Positions 1-10,000 of a stretch of 64,000 nucleotides of DNA are shown piece after piece. Every line of letters starts with the position of its first letter. Position 1 is the stretch's first letter. The translations under genes and the position numbers were made by a program. The notes under the pieces are model-generated. The model did not search any database, was not told where the DNA came from, and was given only the letters and a program-made list of their open reading frames with translations. Source of the stretch: Bacteroides ovatus (GTDB lineage Bacteria; Bacteroidota; Bacteroidia; Bacteroidales; Bacteroidaceae); assembly GCF_001314995.1 (NCBI RefSeq), contig NZ_CP012938.1:2418001-2482000 (forward strand), in the 5' to 3' direction.

Positions 1-467
1 GCTTTCACAGCCGATGTTTCATTCTCACCCGGAGTCATCGTCAAGGTGAACTTACCTTGCGTCAGCACCTCTTTCCACTCATAAGGATTGACAGCCAGAA
101 TAGCCTCACCATCGGCATCCATGTAATAAAGCACATAATTGTCATCTTCAGAGCCGCCTATCGTAACCGGGCTGCCCACCAGACTCTTACTCACTCCCAA
201 CATCACATATTCCTTACCGCTGTTCATAAAGTCTTCAAGCGTTTCCAAACTCTGCAACGGACTCATACACACATACACAATGCCATCCTGTTCAAAACAA
301 GACACCGATTGGGCTTGTATGGTCTTATCCTTATACGTGTACGTATTCACAGTTTCCACAGGTTCCGGCTCCGGTTCGGGATCAGTGGCCGGATCATCGT
401 CACTACATGCCACAAAACAACTCATTGCCAACATGAATAAGAAAAAGGAAATAAATCTAGTTTTCAT
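1..467 (-). CDS. lipoprotein of unknown function (C-terminus cut by window edge)
   Basis: The reading frame starts at ATG 465-467 and runs off the left edge with 155 codons visible. The first 21 residues form a type II signal peptide with a lipobox-like CFVAC before a run of Asp, followed by a short Pro/Glu linker of repeated PE units. I therefore infer an outer-membrane-anchored lipoprotein. No catalytic or binding motif is recognised in the visible part. It is the most distal visible gene of the left-pointing operon led by the invertible susC, 66 bp after the preceding lipoprotein gene, so it probably shares that promoter and on/off state. A surface accessory role beside SusC/SusD is an inference from position only. 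Confidence 0.7.
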   Translation of the reverse strand, partial: MKTRFISFFLFMLAMSCFVACSDDDPATDPEPEPEPVETVNTYTYKDKTIQAQSVSCFEQDGIVYVCMSPLQSLETLEDFMNSGKEYVMLGVSKSLVGSPVTIGGSEDDNYVLYYMDADGEAILAVNPYEWKEVLTQGKFTLTMTPGENETSAVK

Positions 468-533
468 ATTTCTCGTTTTTTGGGGTTAATTATAAAATCG
501 CGTTATTAGTAAAATGATGCCATCCACCCGTGT

Positions 534-1733
534 TTACTGCGGACGATAATCAAATACGGTAATAGGAGCATCCTGCGAATAAGTGGTACGTACATGATTC
601 GGGTGTTCCTTATCACAGTCAATAAAATCTATCGTCAGCGTGTGTTTGTCACCGTCGCGTGCCACAGTCATGGTTCCGCCGTCTATGCGTGCATATTCTT
701 TCATGGCTCCGTTCTGAAGTTTCTCATACCAGGTTCCTCCCGGATAAGTAAAGCCGTTAGGATAGCCCGAAGCTAGGTTTCCCGGTTTCAGCAACTCGCG
801 CGGGATACCATATGATTCCTTATCACGCGCCACCACCGTATAAGTACCTGCCGGAATACCCTGTGTTACATCCGTAGCCCATTCCACGAAAAATTCCACC
901 TTCAATACTCTTCCATTACCGGCCGGCCAAGTGTCGACAAGACTTATACTCTCTTCCGCCAGATAAAGCTCGACTACCCGGCACGACTCATCTTGCAGAT
1001 AATAAGAATCGCCCTTATCCTGCAGGCGGGCTTGCGTCCATCCATTCAGTGCAATATCGGTGGTCAGCGTAGAATTAGGAGTTTCATCCTTGCTTTCGTG
1101 ACGGTCGATGGTGATTACTTTTCCCGTATAGGTGAAATAACGTTTCAAGGAAAGATCGCCCACCAATGTTCCGCTAATCGAATATTCACCACCGGACAGC
1201 CGTTTCACCGTCATTTTACCACCGGAAAGCAAATCGGCATCGACACTCGTAGAGTAAGATTTCACATCACCGTAGAAAGTTCCGGCAGGAATATCCACCT
1301 TTCCGGTCGGGAGATCGATTTGATTCATATATCCGAGGTTGAATGTCCATTCATCAAACGTGTATCCGTTCAATGCTGCATCAAAAGTGCCTTCAGGGAG
1401 CGGAAATTCCGTAGCTTCCGAAGCAAATGGCGGGACATTCAGGCTGAACGCCATGATCTTGCCCGGTCCTATCGGATTACCAGTAGCATCTACTTCCATA
1501 TCCGTATAAAGCGTCAATACAAAATGATCTGTGCCCACTCCGTCTTTATCTCCCCAGTACACCAGGTTGGAGTTGACAAACTCCACCACTTCCGGCGCCG
1601 GGTTTACGTCTTCTCCACCGGGTTTTCCTCCCTCCGGATTTTCGGCGTCATTGTCACTGCAAGCGGTCAACACCCCCACAGACGCAACAGCGAACAGGCA
1701 GACACCCAATAACTTCATTATTTTCTTATCCAT
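534..1733 (-). CDS. surface-type lipoprotein of unknown function (399 aa)
   Basis: The protein begins with a basic, hydrophobic signal peptide ending in the lipobox LTAC (Cys at about residue 25), followed by an acidic and Gly/Pro-rich linker. That is typical of exported Bacteroides lipoproteins. The body contains two similar-looking beta-rich halves with 'PAGTFYG' and 'PAGTYTV' turns near residues 150 and 295, suggesting a duplicated beta-sandwich domain, but I cannot name the family. The gene lies 217 bp after the BACON lipoprotein gene in the same direction and is followed by another lipoprotein. By analogy with other SusC/SusD operons it may be a surface binding protein. This is inference; no catalytic motif is visible. 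Confidence 0.72.
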   Translation of the reverse strand: MDKKIMKLLGVCLFAVASVGVLTACSDNDAENPEGGKPGGEDVNPAPEVVEFVNSNLVYWGDKDGVGTDHFVLTLYTDMEVDATGNPIGPGKIMAFSLNVPPFASEATEFPLPEGTFDAALNGYTFDEWTFNLGYMNQIDLPTGKVDIPAGTFYGDVKSYSTSVDADLLSGGKMTVKRLSGGEYSISGTLVGDLSLKRYFTYTGKVITIDRHESKDETPNSTLTTDIALNGWTQARLQDKGDSYYLQDESCRVVELYLAEESISLVDTWPAGNGRVLKVEFFVEWATDVTQGIPAGTYTVVARDKESYGIPRELLKPGNLASGYPNGFTYPGGTWYEKLQNGAMKEYARIDGGTMTVARDGDKHTLTIDFIDCDKEHPNHVRTTYSQDAPITVFDYRPQ

Positions 1734-1950
1734 ATCAGACTGATTTATATATTTTACATCATTGAAAAGAACTTCCGTAGCGACCGGGAATCATAAAAAA
1801 GGCGGAGTAAGCTCGGGAAAAGGATTCCCATTCTTCGCACGAGTATCCCCGCCTGTCATATAGTAAAGTTAAATTAAGAGAGAATTAGTAAATTCTCATT
1901 CCGTTTCACAACGGTAGTTCTTTTCTTTATTCATCAATGTTATGTTCGTT
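1734..1950. other. intergenic stretch with a GC-rich imperfect dyad
   Basis: This 217-bp gap separates two lipoprotein genes of one operon. It contains GGCGG (about 1800) and a matching CCGCC (about 1850) flanking shorter GGGA/TCCC and CTCG/CGAG pairs, so an RNA hairpin is possible. This could be an internal attenuator, a processing site or a weak terminator; the sequence does not distinguish these. No gene is seen. Confidence 0.3.
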
Positions 1951-3144
1951 TTATCTGAAAAGTGCAATATCCGGGAAAAGGATACAATCTTTCAGTGTCC
2001 CGGTCAGGAACTGCTGTCCGTCAAACAATGCTATCGCCAGGTAGCATCCGCTTTCCGGTGCTCCGGTCACGTCCTGAAAACTGACTCCGACAGAACCGTC
2101 CTGATAAAGCACAGGAGCGAAACCGAAATTTCCTTTCGAATAAATATTGGAAGAAGCCGCTACAGAAAAGCCGTACAGGGTTTGCAAAACAACACCTGCC
2201 CCATCATCCGATGTTCCGTCCGATACTCCACCTGACGTTCCGTCCGAAGCGCCTTCTGCCACCTCATCCGCAACTTCTTCCACGACCGTAAAGTCTTTCT
2301 GTGCCGCACCGATAGGAACCACAAACGATCCATTTTCATAGGTAGCCTGCAATGAAATCGTAGCCTTTGCGGGGTCTTTCAGATATTGCGCTGCCGGAGT
2401 ATTTGCCAACGACATCTTAATGGTATATCCCTCGCCATCGACATTCTTCGAAATTTCAGTAGCCGACAAGGGATAGGCGTTTTCGATATTCTTCGTATCC
2501 CATTTCACATAAATCCGGCTATTTCCCCACACTCCAAGCAGGTCCGTCGCTTCATACTGGTAGACGTAGTAAAGGAACTTCCGCCCCTCATTGGTGCTGA
2601 CCAATAACTGGCAGGCACGGGGATTTCCGGTTTTGTTCTCTTTCAACACAAGCAAGAAACCATCTTCTTTTGAAGCAGCCGGCACCTCCACCCAGTCGAT
2701 TCCCCGCTGCACGCTCACTTTGAAATCAAACGAACTATTCACACGTACAATCGTCTGTGAAGGAGCATTTCCGAAGCGTATCACCTGCTGGTCGGAGTCG
2801 GGAGCAAAAATATTTCCCTCCTGCGTCACTACAATTTTCTGTTCGCTATTACCATCGCTCACGGTCACCTGCGTGGCACGTGACGTATATTCATAATTGG
2901 CTCTGGCAAGCAAAGTTATCTTTTCGTTTGTCACTTCGATTACCCTGCACCAGTCCGCACCCGAAACGGCAGTCAGTTCTCCGGTAGCCTGCAAAGCCAC
3001 TTCCACCGTTCCGCCTCCGGCTGCCAGATCGACGTCCGCATTCATGATGCGGAAGCCTTGTGCCGTTTCATCGTTTTCCTTGTCGCACGCTGTCATCAGC
3101 AAACAGCACGCAGATAATAACAGTATAACTAACTTATTCATCAT
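1951..3144 (-). CDS. BACON-domain lipoprotein
   Basis: A lipoprotein signal peptide with lipobox LMTAC (Cys 20) is followed by two BACON-like beta-sandwich repeats at about residues 31-110 and 118-200. Each shows the family pattern: a hydrophobic strand, 'V..G..WC/V' near the middle and a closing 'VTQEG' or 'YQYE' strand. BACON domains are common in Bacteroidetes surface proteins and are thought to bind glycans, mucin or host protein. Residues about 288-318 are an unusual low-complexity Glu/Ala then Ser/Asp/Gly-rich linker built on repeated 'SDGTS'. The gene starts 1 bp after the stop of the DUF4302 gene, so translation is probably coupled. It likely acts as a surface accessory of the SusC/SusD pair upstream. 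Confidence 0.8.
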   Translation of the reverse strand: MMNKLVILLLSACCLLMTACDKENDETAQGFRIMNADVDLAAGGGTVEVALQATGELTAVSGADWCRVIEVTNEKITLLARANYEYTSRATQVTVSDGNSEQKIVVTQEGNIFAPDSDQQVIRFGNAPSQTIVRVNSSFDFKVSVQRGIDWVEVPAASKEDGFLLVLKENKTGNPRACQLLVSTNEGRKFLYYVYQYEATDLLGVWGNSRIYVKWDTKNIENAYPLSATEISKNVDGEGYTIKMSLANTPAAQYLKDPAKATISLQATYENGSFVVPIGAAQKDFTVVEEVADEVAEGASDGTSGGVSDGTSDDGAGVVLQTLYGFSVAASSNIYSKGNFGFAPVLYQDGSVGVSFQDVTGAPESGCYLAIALFDGQQFLTGTLKDCILFPDIALFR

Positions 3145-3145
3145 A

Positions 3146-4456
3146 TCATTCTTCTATTGTTTTTTTAATCAACCTGATTGCTGCAACTGCATCCGTGTAT
3201 CCCATGAAAGAGGCCTCCTCATCCTGCGAGTCGTACACACCGAAGATAAATCCGGAGATTTCACCCATCCACACTCCATTGTCCACCAGATAAATGCCGT
3301 CGGTGGTAGGATAACTGATAAGACCGATTGCCGAACTGCGCAAAACATAATCATTCATCAAATCCCACATAGCCAGATACACGTAACCTCCCTGTACTTT
3401 CTTCAAAAATTGCGGCAAGATGGAAAGTCCGCCACGCGGCTTGTCATAAGTTACCAGAATGTCATATTCGAGTCCTTTGAGCCAATAGCTCTTGCCGTCC
3501 TCGTCCTTCACCAGTTGAATCTCCTGCGAAGCCACTTCCATCTGGTTCGTCGCATCGTTCAGACGATAAAAATCCATCTGGTAAGTGCCTGGATAATAGT
3601 CGTAACTTTGATACCCGGCAGTATAGACACCCGCCAGTTTCACCTCCGTAGCTCCTTCGTCGGTACAAACAAAGCTGATCTCCTCGTTCTTCCAGACAAA
3701 ATTCTGCATGGTTTGTCCGTCTATCGTCACCGGTTCGTGAAAACGCATTCCGTCGGTGGTAAACATAAAAGGTACGGTTTTCTGATGCACCTTTCCAACT
3801 TCGTCATAATAGGTCACAATGAACGTATAGTTGCTGCGTAGCATTTGCCCGGTGTAGAGTCCGTCCATCCGCAGGTCGTATTCATAAAAGAAAGCATCGT
3901 CTTCCACTTTCTTTATCCGGGTGAGATATTGCTTCCACGTCTGGTCGGCAGAAAAAGCCTTCATCACGATGCGGTTGCCATATTTCTTGCCTTTCAGTTC
4001 GATACGGTCGGCGGTGGCATCGGAGATCACGAATTCGTAGTCGCCTCCGAGCGTTCCGTTCGGGTCGTCGGCCATACTTCCCTGTGGTTGACCGAAATAA
4101 TGCACCAGATAATTGTAGGTATCGAAAGACAACATCGTTGCCTGCTCGGACTTGACGCTATAAAGCGAACTGACCGTCTCATCCGCTCCCGCTATCTGCG
4201 AAGCCATCGTCACCCGCTGGCCGTCGAACTTGCAAAGCAGGGTAATACCTCCCAGCGAGTAGTCCTTACCGACGTAATATTCCATCACCCATCCGTTGGG
4301 TGCTGCTTCCAGCAGTTCGCTGCAACGCTTCACATCGGCCGTGGCACGGTTGGCAGACGAATCGTCAAAATAATCTTCTTCCTGAAAGAGGCACGACTGC
4401 AAACCCAGGCAGACAAGGGCCAACAGGAAATATATCGTTCTATTTTTCTTCATCAT
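3146..4456 (-). CDS. DUF4302 domain lipoprotein
   Basis: This 436-residue protein has a signal peptide with lipobox LQSC (Cys 22), then 'EEDYFDDSSANRATADVKRCSELLEAAPNGWVMEYY', which is the hallmark opening of DUF4302 lipoproteins. The function of DUF4302 is not known; members sit next to SusC/SusD pairs and the substrate-import metallohydrolase, as here. No catalytic motif is visible. It is separated by 61 bp from the metallohydrolase gene upstream and nearly abuts the BACON gene downstream, so all are inferred to be one transcript controlled by the invertible promoter at the head of the operon. Confidence 0.85.
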   Translation of the reverse strand: MMKKNRTIYFLLALVCLGLQSCLFQEEDYFDDSSANRATADVKRCSELLEAAPNGWVMEYYVGKDYSLGGITLLCKFDGQRVTMASQIAGADETVSSLYSVKSEQATMLSFDTYNYLVHYFGQPQGSMADDPNGTLGGDYEFVISDATADRIELKGKKYGNRIVMKAFSADQTWKQYLTRIKKVEDDAFFYEYDLRMDGLYTGQMLRSNYTFIVTYYDEVGKVHQKTVPFMFTTDGMRFHEPVTIDGQTMQNFVWKNEEISFVCTDEGATEVKLAGVYTAGYQSYDYYPGTYQMDFYRLNDATNQMEVASQEIQLVKDEDGKSYWLKGLEYDILVTYDKPRGGLSILPQFLKKVQGGYVYLAMWDLMNDYVLRSSAIGLISYPTTDGIYLVDNGVWMGEISGFIFGVYDSQDEEASFMGYTDAVAAIRLIKKTIEE

Positions 4457-4517
4457 AATAATGTGTAATTAAATAATCATCCAATCGTCAATCAAAAAAA
4501 CAAGAGGTGACCGGCAC

Positions 4518-5429
4518 TTATTGAATAGTGCTCAAGTCAATTTCGGTAATCTCCTGCTGGCGGCGCAGCACGATTTTACGAAGTTCGTTGAGGTCGATCC
4601 CCCATGTGTCGCGCATATAGTTATAGACAATCGTGAATTTCTTGTTGATGATGGCAGCGCCCGATTCTCCGGCTGCCGTCATCATATTGTCCCAGTAGGC
4701 CTGCGTATGTGTGACGTACATGGCTATATTTTCCACAAAATCCTCGTTGGACTGGCTCATGGCATAAGCCGTCACGAAACCGTCGGACCAGGCCACATCG
4801 TCCGTGCGGGGCATGGCACCCTGGGCGGTCATGTAGTAATACCAGTCGGCTCCCACGTATTTTCCTTCCGAGATGCGGTTGAAAGAAGGGTCGAAATTCC
4901 GTTTCTGATGCAGGATATGGGCAAATTCATGATGCATCGTTTCAAAATAATACTCGTTGAGCTTTTCGATATTGATCTTCTTTATGTTGAGGTCGTTCAC
5001 GTTATAGAGGGTGATTTTCTTCCCGCCTTCTGCCGTGCCGAGCACCATGTTACCGCTACTTTCGTAGGCGGGCGATCCGATGAGGTGGAATGTCTTGGGT
5101 ACGTAGACACGGAGAAAATCCATTCCTGCCAGTTCGACGTAAGCGTCCATCCAGACGTGTTTGATGATTTTCGACAGTGCCACCGCTTTGTCATAGTCGG
5201 CGGGCACGAGGTTGTATTTATGATCGCTCTCGATATCCTTCATGCGGTACATGAAGTCGATGTTATAAGGATAGGTGTAGTTGTCGAGCAGCCAGTAATC
5301 GAAAGCATTTCTCTCCAGAGGTTCGGTAGAGAAGATGCTGTTCGCGGTGTCTATCTCGTCGTTATTGTTGCAAGCCCCCAGGCAGACTGTGGTGAGAGCA
5401 AGCAAAGAGTAAATGATCTGTTTCTTCAT
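4518..5429 (-). CDS. substrate-import-associated zinc metallohydrolase lipoprotein
   Basis: The protein has a lipoprotein signal (lipobox LGAC, about Cys 20) and a zincin-type HEFAH motif at about residue 167, where the two His and the Glu would bind zinc and activate water; a third ligand may come from the Glu/Asp-rich stretch after it. This architecture matches the family of metallohydrolase lipoproteins encoded beside SusC/SusD pairs (TIGR04549 type). The substrate of that family is unknown to me; cleavage of a peptide or protein cargo at the cell surface before SusC import is the usual idea. I chose ATG 5427-5429; a GTG nine bases upstream would add three residues. The gap to susD is 20 bp. 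Confidence 0.85.
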   Translation of the reverse strand: MKKQIIYSLLALTTVCLGACNNNDEIDTANSIFSTEPLERNAFDYWLLDNYTYPYNIDFMYRMKDIESDHKYNLVPADYDKAVALSKIIKHVWMDAYVELAGMDFLRVYVPKTFHLIGSPAYESSGNMVLGTAEGGKKITLYNVNDLNIKKINIEKLNEYYFETMHHEFAHILHQKRNFDPSFNRISEGKYVGADWYYYMTAQGAMPRTDDVAWSDGFVTAYAMSQSNEDFVENIAMYVTHTQAYWDNMMTAAGESGAAIINKKFTIVYNYMRDTWGIDLNELRKIVLRRQQEITEIDLSTIQ

Positions 5430-5449
5430 AATTTTCACTTTTTTCTCTG

Positions 5450-7003
5450 TTAGTTTCTTCTCGGGTTAGGTTGCATTCCCGCCACGATCACGTTTCGCGG
5501 AATCTGGATGGCACGGCGCAGGTCGTTCGGCGGCATTTCGTCGGTGACACGTTGAGTAGCCATGTTGCGACGGTAAATCATAATACCGTACCGTTTGATA
5601 TCGGGCCAGCGCATCCCCTCGTGCAGGGTAGTGACACGGCGTATGTGCAGAATACAGTGAAGAATATTTTCCTGCATCCCTTCCTCGATAGTGAAATCGG
5701 GAGCTAGCTGTTTCTTGGGCGTCTGTTGCGTGAAAGGCGTGTAGAAATTCATTTTATCATAATACGCATTGATCTGGTCGGGTGTCAGGGCCGATTTGTT
5801 GCGGGTGTAGGCACGTTGCCAGCTCGTGATGTCGGCAGCCGACTGGGGGTACATTTTCTTCAACGCGTATGCTTCGGCACGGCAAAGCAGGGTTTCGTCC
5901 GTTGAAAACAATACCGGCATATAATAAAGGTAGCCGCCATCATAAAGTCCGCTCTTGCGCAGGATGCTGGCTACAAATCCGGTGGTAGAGAAAGGTTTCA
6001 GATACAAATAATCCGAGCTGCCCCACAGTCCTGCAGAAAGACAGGTTTCGCTGGTGGCGAGCGTTTGGTTGTGGAAGTAACGCGGGCCTACCAGGTAGTC
6101 GCTTCCGAGTGCGCCCCAGTTGGAGACGGTGCTGCTTATCAGCAGGTTGGCCTCATTGGAAGAAGCAATATACGCATCTGCCTGCACATTTCCGTTCACG
6201 GAAAGATTGCTCAATGCTTCCCAGTCGCGGAGCAGGTCGTCGGGGTTGCTGCCCAACACACGGGTGGCAAAGTCAATCACCCGGTCGCAGTTGGAGAAAT
6301 CGGGTTTCATATAATAAAGGTAGAAACGGGCGGCAAAGGCATAGGCGGCCTTGCGGGTGAAATGGTATTTGGGGACGGAATATCCGTCGTCCGAAATCAG
6401 TTCCACTCCCTCCAGGAGGTCACGCTCCACTTTCCGGTACACTTCTTCCAGCGTGCCGCGCTCGTAACGGGGAGACACGGTGGTTTCCACGTCTTCCATA
6501 TAGGGGATTCCCAACGATTCGGAGGCATGAGTGTCATAAGCATTGCAGAAGATAGTTGCCAGCATGAAATGGCAGTAGGCACGGCACACCAGTGCTTCAC
6601 CGCGCTGCGGGTTGAGCGATGCCGGATTTCCTTTCTCCTCTATCGCCTTGAGTGCCATGTTGGCGGCTGAAATTGCACCGTAATAACCTCCCCAAAGGGA
6701 ATTGGGTGTGTCCTGATATTCCTCTTTGGTATCTTCCCAGTTGTAACATTCCTTTTCGGAAAGCTGGTAGTAACCGTAGGTGGGGCCGCTATCATCGGAG
6801 TTGTCGCTGTAGAGTTCGAACAGTTCGTTGGGCGATACGTCGGGATAGGCCGATACAAGCAGTTTGGCTATTTTCTGGTCGGTGTTCAGTTCCGTGCGGT
6901 TGTCCGGTGTTTTGTCCAGAAAATCATTGCAGGAAACGGTAGTCAGACCGGAAGCTGCGGTGAGCAGCAGCACAGGGAGTATATGGTTTATTTTCGTCTT
7001 CAT
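5450..7003 (-). CDS. SusD/RagB family outer-membrane nutrient-binding lipoprotein
   Basis: At 517 residues this is a normal SusD length. It carries a lipoprotein signal ending near 'TVSCNDFLDKTPDNRTELNT', the classic SusD opening. The N-terminal helical region includes 'GEALVCRAYCHFMLATIFCNAYDT', the TPR-like segment conserved in SusD/RagB proteins, and the C-terminus has 'RRVTTLHEGMRWPDIKRYGI', the usual SusD_RagB ending. SusD forms the lid over the SusC pore and captures substrate. The gene follows susC by 40 bp and is predicted to be silent in the orientation read here because the operon promoter points away. The substrate cannot be read from the sequence; the neighbouring metallohydrolase hints at a peptide-containing one. 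Confidence 0.92.
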   Translation of the reverse strand: MKTKINHILPVLLLTAASGLTTVSCNDFLDKTPDNRTELNTDQKIAKLLVSAYPDVSPNELFELYSDNSDDSGPTYGYYQLSEKECYNWEDTKEEYQDTPNSLWGGYYGAISAANMALKAIEEKGNPASLNPQRGEALVCRAYCHFMLATIFCNAYDTHASESLGIPYMEDVETTVSPRYERGTLEEVYRKVERDLLEGVELISDDGYSVPKYHFTRKAAYAFAARFYLYYMKPDFSNCDRVIDFATRVLGSNPDDLLRDWEALSNLSVNGNVQADAYIASSNEANLLISSTVSNWGALGSDYLVGPRYFHNQTLATSETCLSAGLWGSSDYLYLKPFSTTGFVASILRKSGLYDGGYLYYMPVLFSTDETLLCRAEAYALKKMYPQSAADITSWQRAYTRNKSALTPDQINAYYDKMNFYTPFTQQTPKKQLAPDFTIEEGMQENILHCILHIRRVTTLHEGMRWPDIKRYGIMIYRRNMATQRVTDEMPPNDLRRAIQIPRNVIVAGMQPNPRRN

Positions 7004-7043
7004 CTATCGTATATTTTTTCGGGTTCTCTATTGGGGGTTACAA

Positions 7044-10000
7044 TCACAGTCCCAGACGCAGGGTGAGGGTAAACTGACGCGGAACGGGGGATGCCACCCC
7101 TCCGGTGTTCACAAATTCGGGGTCCTGCCCGTTCAACTTCTTGTCGGCGTAGATCAGGAAGAGGTTGGTAGCCTGCAACTTGAGCGACAGGTTGGATATT
7201 TTGGCAGGAGCGATCCAGCTTCTCGGGAACTCATACATCAGTGATATTTCTTTCATGCGGATAAAATCGCCTTTGGCGATGCGCTCCGTAGAATAGTTGT
7301 AGGCGTTGTAGGCAAGATAAAGCGATGTATTCGTCCTATATTGCGGGTCGCTAAGTATCACCGGGATATTCGTTCTCGCTTCGTCGCCGGAAACAGTCCA
7401 GCGGTTTTTGAATTCACGCGGCATGGCGGTAAGGTCGGAATATTTGTAGTTGAACACCGGGTTGAGGCGGACTACGTTGCCGAAAGAGTAAGTCATAAAG
7501 ACATTTAGTTTGAAGCCTTTATAGGTGAATACATTACCGAAACTTCCCGTGACGGTGGGATCGGTAGGACCTTCGTATTTCAGGTAATCCAGTTTTTCGC
7601 GTTCCTGGAAGTTGATGCTGGTGCTAGTCACTTTTCCGTCGATGAGGTATTGCGGAATACCGTCTTCATCAAGTCCCGCAAAAGGGATGGAGAAGAGTCC
7701 GCGCACGGGGTATCCTTCGCGGGCAAAGCCGTTGCCGGAAACGAGTTCCATCATACTTGTGAGTCCTTTCAGCTGGGTGACTTCGTTCTTGGCATAGGAG
7801 AAGATAAAGTCTGTGTTCCATGAAAAATCATTCGTGCGGATGTTGCGGGTGGAGAGCGTAAATTCCACACCGTGAGATTTCATGGTGGCTACGTTGGCAT
7901 ATTTGTTGATGACGCCGCCTACTCCCTGTGTGGGGACTACACCGATCAGGTCGTAGTTGTTACGCTGGTACCAGTCGGCGGAGAAGTTGATGCGATTTTC
8001 GAGCAGGCCGAGGTCGATGCCGATGTTCAGCTCATGCTTTTTCTCGTAAGTGAGTTCGCTGTTCTCGATGTCATCGATATAAAGTCCCGTTTCCTGAATG
8101 TCGGTAAAGGGGCGGTAGGGCGAGAAGCTGCGGATGATGGCTTGCGAGTTGGTCACTTCCGCCGGGCCGCGGTCGGCGGTGAGGGAGTATGAGGCTTTCA
8201 GTGTCAGGTTGGAAAGGGTGGGTTGCAGCGCTTTGAAGAAAGATTCTTCATGCACGTTCCAGGCACCGGACAGGTTCCATGTGGGTAGCCAGCGGGATGA
8301 ACGGCTGCGTCCCATGCGGTTGGTTCCTTCATAGCGGAAAGTGCCGTTGAGGGTGTAGCGTCCGTCGTAAGAATACGTGGCGTTGAAGAAGCTGGCTATA
8401 CTCCGGGTTTCGGAGTGTCCCAGGCTGTAATAGCGCGAACCGGATTCGATGCCGTTCTTGAAGAACTGGTAGATGTAGGACGGAATTTCCCCCATCGAAT
8501 ATTGCATTCCCCAGCCTTGGAAAGAGGAATATGTTTTTTGAAGGCTGTTCACTTCCATTCCGGCAAAGAAGTTGGCGATGTGCTTTTCGGCGAAAAGATG
8601 ATTCCATGAGAGTGTTCCACGGAAATCGAGTCCCAGCATACGGCGGTCCTGACGCTGGTAGATACCGCCTTCGGGCAGCAGGGTGATAGGCAGGGCGTAT
8701 GGGTTGTCGGGGTCGGTATAGAGCAATTTGTTTTGCTCGCGGATGGTGGCGTCGTCCATACCGGTGCGGTAGGCGATTGCCTGATTGGCGTCGTCGAGCA
8801 CGTTGTGTTCCTGCGATGAAGTCTGGTATCTAACGGCTCCGAGGGCACTCAATTCGAGTCCCTGAACCACTTTCCACTTCATCTCGCCTTGAAATTTCAC
8901 ATCGACCATATTGATTTCGATGTAGTTATTGTCGAGTTCGTGGAGAATATTGAATGGGGCGTAGTTGCTGATATAGTCCACAGAGGGGTCGAGTGTGCGG
9001 CTTGTGTTGAGCGCGTATGAATAAGGGTTGATGTCGAATCCGCGGGACATCTTTCCTGATGCGATGTCGAGGGTGGAGTTCATCGTTCCCGGCGCGTTCT
9101 GCTGGCGGTAGGAGGCGTTGGATATGAGGTTGAGCGACAGATTTTTATATATATTATAGGTTGTGTTCACATTGGCCGTATAGCGTTTCACCTTGCTCTG
9201 CTTGTACCAACCCGGATCAAGCATGGCACTCAAGGAGGCGTAGAAAGAGGATTTTTCCGTTCCGGCGGTGATGCTGACGGAATGGTTCTGCGAAACGGCA
9301 TTGGTGAAAAGCACGTCGAACCAGTCAGTGTTGCGCATTTCCGCTTCGCGGAGGTAAGCGTTACGGGCTTCGGTGGTGTTGAGCAGTCCGCGTTGGCCGT
9401 TACTGTTGTTGTATTCGTCGATGAGGCGGTACATACGACCGTACACTCCGGTGTCTCTGGTGCGGAAAAGGTCGGCACTGTTCAACCAGCCTTTCTGTTC
9501 CATTTCTTTGTAGATTCCCATCTGTTCCTGCGAATTCATGATATTGAATTCTTTGTAGCTGGGGATAGCACGGGTGGTGAACTCGCCCGTATAACTGATC
9601 TTGCTGACTCCGGCACGTCCTTTCTTAGTGGTGACTACGATAACGCCTGCCATCGCACGTGCACCGTAAATGGAGGTTGCCGAACCGTCTTTCAAAATTT
9701 GGAAACTCTCGATATCGTCGGAATTCAGTCCGGCTATGGCGGAACTAATCAGTGTCTCGGCATCACCGGAGGAAAGGTCATCGGGACCTACGTCGATGGC
9801 GTCTTCCAGAATCACGCCGTCAACAACCCACAATGGTTTGGAACTTCCGTAAATGGAAGTAGCTCCACGCACACGAATCTTGGGGGCAGTTCCAAAAGTG
9901 CCCGAAACATTCTGAACGGAAACTCCTGCCGCACGACCTTCCAGTCCGCGACTAATGTCGGGCAAACCGTCCAGCTTCACATTATCGGCATTTAATTGTT

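Noticed and set aside
993..1712. 239-codon ORF on the + strand over a lipoprotein gene
   Set aside because: The minus-strand gene has a lipobox and operon context; the + strand reading lacks any protein-like motif.
4521..5453. 310-codon ORF on the + strand
   Set aside because: It mirrors the metallohydrolase gene, which has a clear signal peptide and HEFAH motif. The + strand product has no family features.
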